A DNA stretch of 64,000 bases from the NCBI RefSeq assembly GCF_030864355.1, contig NC_083394.1:1984001-2048000 (forward strand). The letters run 5' to 3'. Source of the DNA: Cutaneotrichosporon cavernicola. Its lineage: Eukaryota > Basidiomycota > Tremellomycetes > Trichosporonales > Trichosporonaceae. Both the position numbers and the translations under genes were made by a program. How positions within the stretch are numbered: the stretch's first letter is position 1; each line of letters starts with the position of its first letter. Of this stretch, positions 10,467 to 20,735 are shown one piece after another. A model generated the notes under the pieces. It ran no database searches. It was not told the origin of the DNA and saw only the letters and a program-made list of their open reading frames with translations.

Positions 10467-12360
10467 TGCATGACTTTGCAATGATTGGCGGTTACGCGAG
10501 CAGCTGAGGATGTGGTTAGCGGGGGCGGATGCCACATTGTTGGTTTGGGGAGGAATGTACAAGACTACTTTACTCACCATGAACACTACACACAAGTCTG
10601 GCGATTTGGACAGGGACGACGACTAGACTGCAGACGAGAGTGGACCGGCCACTGCACGAAAAGGGTCGACTTGTCGCATGCAACAGTTACGACGCTGCTT
10701 GACTGGATGAGGCAAGCAGCTCTGTTGGAACCAACTTGGCTTCGTACCGAGTCAAGGGAATTTGTCCTTTAGTCACCAGGGCTGGGTTGCGAAATGAGGA
10801 CTGGCGATCAAGTAGGGCCGATGATGCGGGGGGAAGGGGGGAGGAGAAAGGGTTGATGTGACGGGGAAAGGGGATGGAGCAAGGGTTGTGTGGTTGCGTG
10901 GTTGTGTGTGGGTGGTGGTTGTGTGGTAGTGACAGTGGGATTCAGAGATTTTGGGGGATGGATGGATGGATGGATGAAATCAATGTTCTTTGGTGACGCT
11001 GATTTAGGTCCCAGGTGTTCTGGTGGATTGATGATTCGAGGATTGAGGATTCAAAGATCAGACTACCCGAGTGAGGTTTATTGCCATGTAGGGAGCGAGG
11101 CGAGGTCCAAGGTTGGCAAAGTTCCAAAAGGCGTACAGTCAACCAGCGGGTCGAGCGGATCGGGGGTTTGAATCAGATCGAGACCTAACAGGGTTTCGAC
11201 TGTGCAAGAGCCGCCAGACACAGACACAGACACACTCTACCCTTCTCTCCACACCCTCTCTCTCTCTCTCCTGACCAGGACTCGACCTGGGCACTCTAAC
11301 GTCGTCGTCGATCCTAGTCCAAGCTGGTTTCCAAACGCACAATGCCGGATTGTGCAGTTGGAAAGACAAGCAAGTCGACAAGGTCGTGTAGACGAGTGTT
11401 GTCAAGCTAGTGGGTGGGATACCAAGTCGAGGCACAATCGAAAAGGGAGAGGTGGGAAGGCAAGCGTGTATTGGTGAGTGTGCAAGTTCAAGTGAGGTAG
11501 TAGGTTGTGGGGAGAATGTGTGCAAGGGGCTAGAGATGTCGCTTGTGTTCGATATCGAGAGGGAGGCAAGGGCGGAGGGAGGTAGAGAGCAAGGAAGGAC
11601 GCAAGGAGGGAGGGAGAGGAGGGAGGAGGGGGCGGTGGGAGATCCAAGCGTGCTTGTTCCAAAGGGACGTTGAACAGTTGTGAGAAATGAGCAAACCAAA
11701 GTGTGTGCCCCGTGAGTTTGTGCGTGTGATGTGTGTCTGAGTGTTGTTGTTGTGATGATACGCATGGACTGGACTGAGTATTACCCATGAACTGTGTCAT
11801 ATGGGGGAGTATACAACTTGCCCAATTACATAGGATGGGATGATGGAGAGAGTGAGGTGGGGGGGGGATGAGGAGGGGTGGAGCAAGAGAATGAGGAGGG
11901 GCGGAATGCAAGGTAGTAAGCGGAGAGCGGATACAACCCACACGTACGACGAGTATGTCAAGGTATCCCAACCGGGACAGGGTACAGCTCTGGTCACAGG
12001 TCAGGGTCTGGCAGGGCAAGGAAAAGGAAGGAACGAGGGGAAAAAGGGAAGGGGGAATCAAGGGAACGCGGGGGAAAGGGTTAAGGATTAAAAGGGTTCA
12101 TTTGACATTTACCCTTGCTTCCCTCTCTTCTACCCAGTTGCACGGTCAACTACTTGTACTTGGTGTACCCATACACAAAGTATACAGATACAGATACGCT
12201 ACAGTCAGAAGGAATAACTCCATATCACAACCATTATAGCTTTCTCGGCATTTCTTTGTGTCCACCCTCCCTTGGGCCAAGCCTGTCAAAAGGGCCTATT
12301 ATGTTGCTTTTAATCTTCCAATCTTTCAATGTTATACCCGGGAGTGACCAAAGTGACTAG
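10467..12360 (-). promoter_or_regulatory. Long pyrimidine-rich leader/promoter of the velvet gene
   Basis: About 1.9 kb upstream of the velvet ATG. On the minus strand it is strongly CT-rich (plus strand GA- and GT-rich), especially 11140-12080, which produces long but low-complexity open frames that are not proteins. A (GGAT)n microsatellite sits at 10956-10975. A branch-plus-acceptor signal (GCTAACC followed by CACATCCTCAG on the minus strand, about 10530-10509) suggests a spliced 5' UTR. Long leaders are common for developmental regulators; that this one is transcribed is inference. Confidence 0.4.
10956..10975. repeat. (GGAT)n microsatellite
   Basis: Five tandem GGAT units in the velvet upstream region. 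A simple repeat with no inferred function. Confidence 0.9.
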
Positions 12361-15106
12361 TTGAAGGGGTTTTTGTCTATTGCGATCAATATTCCCTCCA
12401 CTGTTCTCCTCGAGTTTGAAGAATGACGATTGTCGCGTGCCGATCAAACCAGAGGCAAAAGTAATGGATACACTGATACATGATCCACGGTCCAGGGATT
12501 AACAGTCATCACTCAGTTTGAATCAATTCAATCACTCAAGCTCCCAAGTGTCACATGTCGGATCCTCCCCTTTTAAACCCTTTCGATCATTAGTGAACTG
12601 AACCCTGGAGGGTAACATGGAGTAGGTAACCAATACCACCTTTGGTAATGAGGATAATTCACGTATCCCTCAGGGAATGTTGCTCAGGTGTGCCCTATAA
12701 TACCTGAGAGTAGCTGGAGCAGATTGACCTGGAACATAGAATGGGCGTCGACGCTACCTCGGTCATCTCGATTTACATGACCCATGGCTACATGGGCAAC
12801 TTGTCTCGGGTCATTTGTTAAAATCATGTTCCGCTCCCACATCAGCCACAACCCGTATAAGTCGGCTCAAACTTTCCGCAAACCGCAACTGAGATCCTTG
12901 TCACATCGACTCTGACAACAGCCCACTTCTAGACTAAACCTCTGGGCCTCGTAACACACTATTCTAAAGATAATCGGATAAACTGATGATATGACGATTC
13001 GGATGACAGCATGACAAACACGATGACCGCTGGCCACCCTCGTCCCATTCCAACCATTCCAACCAGCAGCGGGCCTGGATCTCGGTGAACAAAAGCAACG
13101 AAAGCAACGAAAGCAACAAAAGCCCATGTCCCAAGATTGTCCCCCCTGTTTCTCTCGTCATCCAACTGTTCCCTCTCGAAAACCAGTCCGGTTCCGCCTC
13201 CACTCCAGCATGAAATGAAAATGCCGGAAAGCTGGAAACCGCCAGAAATTACTTCCCGGCAATCCAGGTAAACTGCCCTAACTTTGACAAGTAGTGACTA
13301 ATCCAGGTGACAGGGGCTGGATCGACAGAGAGCTCAGCGACCGCCTTGTAAGCCGGCAACGCCGCGGTGACCGACGCGGTTCACCATTCCCATGTCTATC
13401 ACCTTACACTTGGAATTAGGGATGGGGACTCGAAGCTTGGCGCTCGCACTAGAATCGACTGCAGGATCGCAGGGACCCATTATCCGTGATTTCAGGGTTG
13501 GCCTCGGGACTCGGCTCTCGGCTTATGGCTTGCGGCTCGCCACTGAATCATATTGTTCATTCCGCAGCAACCGTGCCGTCCACTTTCGAGCCTTGGAGCC
13601 TTGGAACGCCCCTGTGGTGCAGCTCGCGCAATTGCAGTTCCTGTTGAACCACCATCAATGATCTGTGGGTAGGTTCCGGGTCGTCGCGTGGATCGCGTGG
13701 ACCAGCGCGACAAGCTACTTGCCATGTTTGCCGCGTTTCGAACTGTACCGTTTACAGTGCCGCCCCTGGCCCTGAGAATGCCTAAAGCTTGAAAGGCTAC
13801 GACTGATCGACTGCTCGACGGGCCAAGTGTCTTTAATCATTCGCGTCCGCCAGGCACAAACACACTGCACATTACAGGAAAACTAGGTGGCGCGAGGTCC
13901 AGTTCAGGACGACGCAGGTTCTGGCGATCTTGGCGATCGTCGGTGTCGATGCTTTTATCTGGCATTGTCAGAATGCCACCTTGTCCGTCCGGCGCGTCCG
14001 GAACGGATCCCATGGGACCTTGCTCCCCGGAACAACTTGATCCCAACCTATCAATGCATCCATACACCGAAACTCTGAAACAGGGCATAGTTTATTGGTT
14101 GTCAGAGTTGATGAGATGACAGAGTCAAAATCGCAGTGCCGAGGGTCGTGCACATGGTCGGGTTGGCCACCATGGCGTTACGGGATACGGGAATATTGGC
14201 GTCCCAACTCACAGCTTTGGACAAAGTTGCCACTGGATGATGGATGACGTGAGCCATTGTGGCCAATCCAGCAAACTGTTCTGGAAGTGGTCGGCATGCG
14301 CAGGACCCCATTTACCAAACCAGTATTCCTACAGTAAACACCCAGTCGGTATTCGGGAACCATCAACGCGGCCCGTCCTCGCGGATCGGTTGAGGGTTCT
14401 GGAGATCGGCGGGCGTTGTCGGTCCGCAAACATCGGTGTTCCGCCATTCAGTGCAGCAAGTGCGGCAGGTGACGCAAGTGTCGCAAGTCTGGTAACCTCT
14501 CCCGCTTGAAGGAAAAGAGGAAAAACAAAAAAGCAAAAGAGTTGAGGGTTTGGCGGGACAAGGGTACAAGGGAAAGGATGTGTGTTGCCGTGGACCCAGT
14601 GTGCGGGAGAGGTACGGCAAGGCGTGCTTCGCGGATCTGGTGGCCAGCGGGCTAGATTCAGGTTGCGTGAATCGCATTTCACTTAGCCTGCCGCTGCTCT
14701 GTTAGGTTACATGTATCTCGTAGCGCTGTTGGATAGGGAACGGTTGGTTCTGAATTTTCCTTGTTTGCACAAAGAATGAAAAGTGACGAGCGCCGGTGCC
14801 GCGGCGACTCGGGGAATAGGCCTGACACGTGCCGTAATCTCCTTTGGGTGAACCCTGAACCGTGATTCGCAAATCCTGACATCATCCTTCTCCCTAAGCC
14901 AGATGTGGCAAATGTAAACCTTGCCTCCTGCCACTGACAATGCCAACGAAAAGCATCGTCCGGCGCGATATGGCCCTCGGCCCTCTCGATCTCGACAAGG
15001 ATGCCTACATAAACTTCCATCTTGTTGTCTCAAGAGCAGTCCGTGTGTCGTGTTGGCCCCGCTCGGTCAAGTTTAACCACATAAAGCTCACATCAAACCA
15101 AACCCT
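12361..15106. other. Intergenic, nothing supported
   Basis: About 2.7 kb between the velvet leader and the 3' end of the AKR-RidA gene. No open frame longer than about 120 aa, no family motif, and no tRNA or snoRNA signature seen. The open frames around 14330-15030 have the composition of non-coding sequence. Confidence 0.45.
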
Positions 15107-18100
15107 TCAAAACCGGACGCGCGGCCCAGATGTAATAACCCCCTCTGCCTCAATCTCGACGAGGATTCCCGCGCCAATAAACGTAATCCCCCCAACAGTA
15201 GTATTGACAGGCCGCGCATGCGGTCCAAACACAGCTCCGTGGACGCGAACGACGTCCTCCCACCCCTCGACCGAGGAGAGGAGCACGCGTGTGCGAGTGA
15301 CGTCCGCCAGACTCGCACCGAGAGAGCGCACCGCGCCGCCAATAATGTCAAGCGCGTGCGTCGACTGGTCAGCGGCTCTTGCGCCTCCCACGACCCCCTT
15401 GCCTGATGGCATGGCGCGTGTTGTGGTGCCGGCTATGACGAAGGTGTTGCCTGTACGCACGCCACGGCAGTATCCCTTGCGTTAGCGAGCGAGGGTCGAC
15501 GCGGAATGCGAGACCTGGAGCGATAAACGAGGAAGTAGTGTGGAATGCGGGCTACACCTTCGCTTATCCAACCCCTGACGGCAACTCACGGCAATAGGCT
15601 CGTATGGCGAGCCAGAGGATACTTCTACACGCCCGTCAGCTGCGATCACACGTTCCACCTCTTTGCGGTGTACATCGTCGTCTTCGGAAAGGTGGTGGCT
15701 GAGATCGCCGCTCGCGGTCAAAAACGGCGGATAGCGGTACTCGTCGCCACAGTCTCCTGGGAGGGCGGTGAGTTCATCCTGTGCAGCCGCGATGGCAGCG
15801 AGGTCAGTCGCGTCGAGAGTGAAAGAGAAGACAGCCCTGTTCGCTTCAATGTTGCTCGCGTCGAGGCGCGAGCCGACGATGACCGCAGCCACGCCAGGCT
15901 GCTGGAGGACGTAGCGGGTCGCGACGGCTGAGAGAGGTACGGTGTGCTTGGCTGCAATCTTTGCGAGTGACTCAATGAGCGCCTGGAATGGTTTCCAGCC
16001 ACCTTTTTATCAGTTCTGGATCTGTCACGCCACCGCCACTCACCAGCTGCGTCGATGAAGCGCTTATACTTCCTCAAGCTCCAGTTCGAGAGCTCAGCCT
16101 CCTGTGGTTCCTCCTTGCCGAGCCACTTGTCCGAGACGAAGCCGCCTAACAGCGATCCGTACGCTAGGAGAGCGATGCCGTTCGCCTCCGCCCACTCGCC
16201 CATGCGCCGCGCGCGAGTGTCGAGCACGCTCACGCTCACCTGGTTGGTGGCGATACGGAATCCCGAGCTGTGTAGCATGCGCAGGTGGCGGAAATCCACG
16301 TTCGTCAGGCCCAGGTGTTTGATTTTGCCTGCCTCCTGCAAGAGGGCGAGGTGGTGGAGGTTGTCGCTGCTGTCAATTCCAGCCCAAGTTGATACACCTG
16401 ACTACTGGTGCAACTCACATGTACTTGACCTCGTCGTACCGCCACACATGGTACTGCAGGAGGTCGATTGCTTCGGTACGCATGCGCGCACATGCGCGCT
16501 CGACAGCCTCTGCACACGCGGCCGCACCGCTCACGCTCGGCTCAGGGCACCATTTTGTGAACGCGACCAGGTCAGGTCCCGCAGCGCCGACGACTTCCTC
16601 AGCGGGCTGGGGTCAGCAGGCTGAGACGGAGAGTCAGCCGTGGTACAGCTTTTCAGGCCTGACAAGGTCTGACACTTAGTTGTGAGCCGAGCGCTGACTG
16701 CATATTGGAACAGAGTGACGCGAGCTCCGGCTGGACGTGCTCGGCTCCAGATACGTGATACAGAGCCGAGGTAGCCCAGCACCATCGAGGAATGCGATGT
16801 CCACTCCTCCGGAGGAACTGGGTCAGCTAAACCCAGTTCTGACTCCGGCGCTAGCCCTGTCGCGCTTCTTGGGTTTCTGGGAAACCCCGAACAGGGGTAG
16901 CTACCTCCGTCGGCCAGATGGTCAGGTGGTCAGGTGGCCAGGTATTCTCACGTAGGGGTTCCAGGGTTCGGCGTTGGCGTGGGAGACGGAGTGGGAATCG
17001 GTGGGGGGAGGGTGGGGTAAAGGGAGGTGGGGGAAAGGGGGGTGGGGGAAGGGGGTTGGGTGGGGGATGGAGTAGGGAGGGATGGGATAGGAGGGGGAAT
17101 GGGGGGGGGGGGGGGGGGGGGGGGGGGGGAAGTGGTTCACGGAGGAGGAATTGGGGGAACGGAGGGAGTGAGGAACGACAAGTCTAGAACGGATCCGACG
17201 ACTACGTGCGTACTAAGACGGATCTGGCGACTATGCGTGTGGGGGATGCTGGTTCGCGACGTGGATGCGTGATATACCAGTTCAAGGCAGGTGGAACGCA
17301 AGTCGCTCAGCATGACACGACCTCTTATGTTCTAATGCTTATGTGCCACCGCGCGGATGCAGCTCGCCCCGCGCCAACGCCGAGTACCGAGCGGGGAACG
17401 TGTAATCGGGGTGACGCGATGACGAAGACCAGTTCCACTTCCATTCGATGCCTCGCATGGAATGTGGCGCTTTCTGATCTCCCGTGTGTTGGACGTGTGG
17501 ATGGGTGTGGTTGTGGTTAAGACCTTGGAGCTAGTGCCGATGGCACCAACCGTCACACTCGTAGGGGCTGGCCGTCGCGGATAACGCGAGATCGAGAGAT
17601 CGAGATAGCTGATGAAACTCTCTGAGCCGATGTAGTTCTGGGTGGCCGCTTGCGCAACAAGTGTAGAGCTTCGTTGAGGTAGTTGACCATCACGCCAGGT
17701 GGCGGGATACGAAGCGCACGGCGCACGCTGTCCCAGAGCCTCGACGACGATAGCCCCACCCGCCACACGAAGCAGCTGCGACTCAGGTCACCTGAACGTT
17801 GCGCCGTCTCGTAACACTTCCGAGGGACACGAGACGGCCACAGAACTCACGCCATAGTCTGCTGTTAGCTCGAGCCGATCGCCGTCCCCGTATCCCCAGC
17901 CGAGCTGCCCGTCTGGCGGCATAGGCCACCTCTGAATCGGCCGCATGCAGCCGAGCAATGGCAGCAGCTATTCAGGTCACCTGAATATCGCAGCACCATG
18001 CGCCCATGCGTCCCGCCTCGTATGCTATCGCGCTCGCCACACACAAGTCTGAGTCCCGACGCAGACGAACACTACTCACGGTCAGCACAGTCAAACGCCG

Positions 18101-18239
18101 TAAAACCCGCTTCGACGTATCTGCGCGCCGCGGAGGCCGCGACTGCCGTGTCGACTTCGGAACCATGCCCGTCCGCGAGCTGCCAGAGGCCGTTGACAAT
18201 ACGCGGGATGGTGAGTGTGCCTATCGCTGTCGTTTCCAT
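15107..18239 (-). CDS. Aldo/keto reductase fused to RidA/YjgF domain
   Basis: Bifunctional protein of 486 aa: an NAD(P)H-dependent aldo/keto reductase (about 1-340) and a RidA (YER057c/UK114) domain (about 360-486). Exons: 18239-18080, microexon 17858-17851 (ACTATGGC), 16606-16419, 16366-16044, 16002-15590 and 15475-15107; every junction keeps frame. The microexon completes the active-site motif FDCADHYG. The catalytic tetrad is visible as Asp50, Tyr55, Lys74 (AFTKW) and His109 (LLQYHVW). Later motifs are KIKHLGLTN and ATRYVLQQPGVAAVIVGSRL. The RidA part starts GYCRGVRTGNTFVIAGTTT and keeps ARPVNTTVGG. RidA proteins deaminate reactive enamines/imines, so pairing with a reductase suggests clearing of reactive carbonyl/imine metabolites (inference). 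Intron 17850-16607 is 1,244 nt, far above local norms, and holds a G29 tract. An in-frame upstream ATG exists at 18248. The acceptor before exon 4 is a tandem CAGCAG. Confidence 0.85.
16607..17850 (-). other. Oversized intron of the AKR-RidA gene
   Basis: The 1,244-nt interval between the microexon and the PAEEVVG exon has a canonical GTGAGT donor and a CCCCAG acceptor. On the plus strand it includes a G-rich block (about 16990-17130) ending in 29 consecutive Gs, so the pre-mRNA carries a long C tract. No transposase or other coding content was recognised. Its length against 30-50 nt neighbours suggests inserted sequence. Confidence 0.6.
17101..17129. repeat. G29 homopolymer in a G-rich block
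   Basis: Twenty-nine uninterrupted Gs on the plus strand, preceded by about 110 bases with repeated G3-G6 runs (16990-17100). It has strong G-quadruplex potential on the plus strand. It lies inside the long intron of the AKR-RidA gene. The exact run length is likely to be unstable and hard to sequence. Confidence 0.9.
17782..17985. repeat. Paired TCAGGTCACCTGAA palindromes and hairpin around the microexon
   Basis: TTCAGGTCACCTGAA at 17971-17985 and CTCAGGTCACCTGAA at 17782-17796 are near-identical, almost self-complementary copies, one on each side of the 8-nt microexon (17851-17858). A separate stem, GCCGTCTCG at 17803-17811 with CGAGACGGC at 17830-17838, lies 12 nt beyond the microexon donor in the transcript. 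Possible roles: footprints of an insertion, binding sites, or RNA structures that help define the microexon. None is proven. Confidence 0.6.
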
Positions 18240-18393
18240 TGCGTGCATGGGAGATGAAGATGGGTGAGAGAAAGGTGAGAAAGGTTAGAAAGGGAAAGAT
18301 GAGAAAGGTGAGGGTTGAACGACACGAGGAAACACGAGGGCGAGGAACATCATCGGACTTGGATGAATGCCGAGTCGGGAGTCGCTCGATCGG

Positions 18394-18410
18394 TGACTCA
18401 CACGTGAGTC
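18394..18410. promoter_or_regulatory. AP-1-like TGACTCA next to CACGTG E-box
   Basis: About 155 bp upstream of the AKR-RidA start codon, TGACTCA is followed at once by CACGTG, whose end overlaps TGAGTC; together they form an imperfect palindrome. TGACTCA is the core bound by AP-1/Gcn4-type bZIP factors and CACGTG by bHLH factors. This would suit redox- or starvation-responsive expression; regulation is inferred from the motif only. Confidence 0.4.
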
Positions 18411-18838
18411 GAACAGAACCAACAACAGGGAAGAGCCGTTAGAGCTGTCCACCCTAAGCACAAGCGCGCCAATTCGGTAGCTTGATCACATCTGCGCCTT
18501 TTTGCGCAACGAGATCTCGTCAGCATGGAATGGGATGACTTTCTTATGAACACACAGGATGGAGCAACGTCGGCCACATCCGATCCCCAGGGAGCCAACG
18601 TCGAAGCCCACCCCGCCCCGATGAGTGCGGCGATGCGTCCACGCCCCACGCCCCGTTGTCGTGCTTCTCGCATCGTCCCACATCGTGTAGAGACATGTAC
18701 ATGGCTAATCTATGGCACCAGTGGACCCTCACTGGGCATGTCCCAGAACTAGGAATCGTCACGTCTCAAAACCAAACCTTGCCGGCAGCAGCCGGCACCT
18801 TGTCGTCACAATACAGAAACATCCAGACGCCGCGTGCG

Positions 18839-20277
18839 TCACCGCTTGACTAGCGCGACGTACTGCTTGTTATACAGCTGGCTCGTGCTGGTGTCAGTTG
18901 ATAGTTGAAACCCCACGCATGTGTGACGGTCAACGGGGCCCGCGCAGGGCCCTCCACCGGTAGGGCGAATAGCCGAAGCTGGGCGCGGCAATGGAACGCC
19001 ACAAAAACGGTCACACAGCGACGAGGACTTACGAGATGATGGCTGCAATGAGGCCCACACAGCACTGCACTGGCTCCTTCATCCACGATACGTTAAAGAT
19101 GTCATATGCTGTGTGTGAGCGTGGCTGGGGAACGGCGTATGCTCCAGTACTCACACACAAACACCAGATCGCACAGATACTTCTGGCGCTGGAGGTCGTC
19201 GGCCCTCTTCTCACTCTCCGTACGGCGCGTGCCCTGCTTTGCCCACAGGCTGCAGAGCCCCGTGACGGTCGAGTAGAACCATACTCGGCTGCGTGTCAGC
19301 TGGGAACGGCCGGACGGAGCTCACTTGGCCCAGCGGTCGGCAACGGCGCCTTTGCGCTTGGACACCAAGCCGAGCTTGGAGAGACAGAACACATCGTCTG
19401 ACAAGGCGCCAACAAGGTCGATGAGATGTCCAAGGAACGCTCGTGCACTTGTTGGCTCTGGTGAGACGAGCGCGATCATGGGTCGCAGCGGGTTGAGGAG
19501 CAACAAACACTTGCGCGTCAAACTCAACCCTGCGGTAGCGAGCTTCATGCGTTTTTGGTTTGCTGTGAAGAACTTGGACAGCGGACGCACGCCCGCAATG
19601 AGGCCCAGGATGTAGAGGTACGTTCGGAGGGTGTACTGGACCGTTTTCTGTCATCAGCGACATCGGATGCAAGGGAGACATACCAGGACCTTGTCGCGGC
19701 CTTTACAGAGATCCATGACCGAGGCCCAGACCTCAAGCGGGATGGGCTTTTTGGATGCAGGCGAGTATGCACGCCCGTTGGGCATCTTGGGCGAGTGCGG
19801 TACTAGTTGTGGGTGATGTTGGGCCTTGGGAGGGATACCGACGGGGGGCAGGCCGGCGGCGGACCCGTTCAGACCCCAGGGGTGCATGTCGTCCTCGGGG
19901 TCCGAGACGCGCTCGGCAGTCCATGGATCAGGCATGGCGGAGGCCGATAGGGGAGGGGAGGGAAGGTGGTGGAGGCTCGAGGCCGAGAGCGAGTGGGAAT
20001 GAGGGTGGGCAGTCGAGTGCGTGTATGAGTACGAGTTTGAATGGGATGTTCGGATGGTGGTGGAGGGTGAAGTGTAGGGTGAGTTGTTGCCGGTGGTCGA
20101 GCTGGACAGCGACCAGGCTTGGAGGGCGAGTGCCGAGGGGTGTGACGAGGCGTACAGGCCTGCGCCGGAGAAGGTAGCAAAGGGGAAAGAGTGCGCGCGC
20201 ACAGGCGAAGGGTGCACGAGGTGTGCGTGCGGGTTGCGGCGAGGGACGAGCTGGTGGCTCCACGAAGGTTCGTTCAT
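18839..20277 (-). CDS. PEX11: PEX11-family peroxisome proliferation protein
   Basis: PEX11 proteins bend and elongate the peroxisomal membrane before fission. Exons on the minus strand: 20277-19684, 19647-19325, 19288-19155, 19108-19033, plus a last exon. The final intron is ambiguous: an acceptor near 18892 ends the protein with TSQLYNKQYVALVKR (stop 18839, chosen here), while one near 18980 gives a shorter tail with stop at 18930. Internal introns are 36, 36 and 46 nt. Residues 1 to about 180 are a Ser/His/Pro-rich extension, unusual for the family. The PEX11 region then begins GRDKVL|KTVQYTLRTYLY and continues with LSLTRKCLLL, DLVGALSDDVFCLSKLGLV and RVWFYSTVTGLCSLW, the expected pattern of amphipathic and hydrophobic helices. 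ATG 20277 is the first true ATG of the frame. It is divergent from the dynein light chain gene, with 458 bp between the starts. Confidence 0.8.
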
Positions 20278-20735
20278 GAAATCCCCAACTGTTGAATCAC
20301 GCCGTCGTAGCGTAAACAAGGAAGCAGAGGGAAAGGGACGCGTCGAATGTTGGTGCCGACCAAGGCAATAAGGTGGGCTGTGTTGTTAAAGTCGCACGAG
20401 TCGCGTGGTTGGAAGCTTGGAAGTAAGGATGATACAGGTTGCAGGGGTGGTGCAAAGTGCAAGGGTGAGAGAGGGTCGAGGGCCGTGGGAGGAAGGTGCG
20501 GTACAGTCGGGTTTGTGTCAGATTTGAATTGCAAGTCTTGGATCAACTTCCGCAGTGATTCCAGTACTGCGTCGTCAATGTGCACGTTGCACTCCTGGTG
20601 ATTGACAAACGCTCAACAAGATTAAATCAAGGTGAGGAAGTAGCGATGGCGATGGAGTGATGGGGATGGGAGATGGTGAGAAACCGGGAAAGGGTGTTGA
20701 CGGCAGCCGAACCCAGGTCTGTACCTTAGGCCCAA
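20278..20735. promoter_or_regulatory. Bidirectional promoter, PEX11 / dynein light chain
   Basis: 458 bp between two divergent start codons. The PEX11 side is CT-rich in the direction of transcription. An open frame on the minus strand (20585-20274) overlaps the PEX11 start out of frame and is probably leader sequence. No clear operator. Confidence 0.4.

Noticed and set aside
11139..12061. Two overlapping minus-strand frames of 208 and 219 aa
   Set aside because: Both are Ser/Leu/Pro/His low-complexity translations of a CT-rich leader, in different frames, with no motif.
17101..17129. Telomere or assembly end
   Set aside because: The G29 tract is not a telomeric repeat (no TTAGGG-like unit) and unique sequence continues on both sides within one gene.
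20274..20585. Minus-strand frame upstream of PEX11 starting HIDDAVLESLRKLIQDLQ
   Set aside because: Tempting as an exon, but it overlaps the PEX11 start out of frame and no splice pair joins it; treated as leader.
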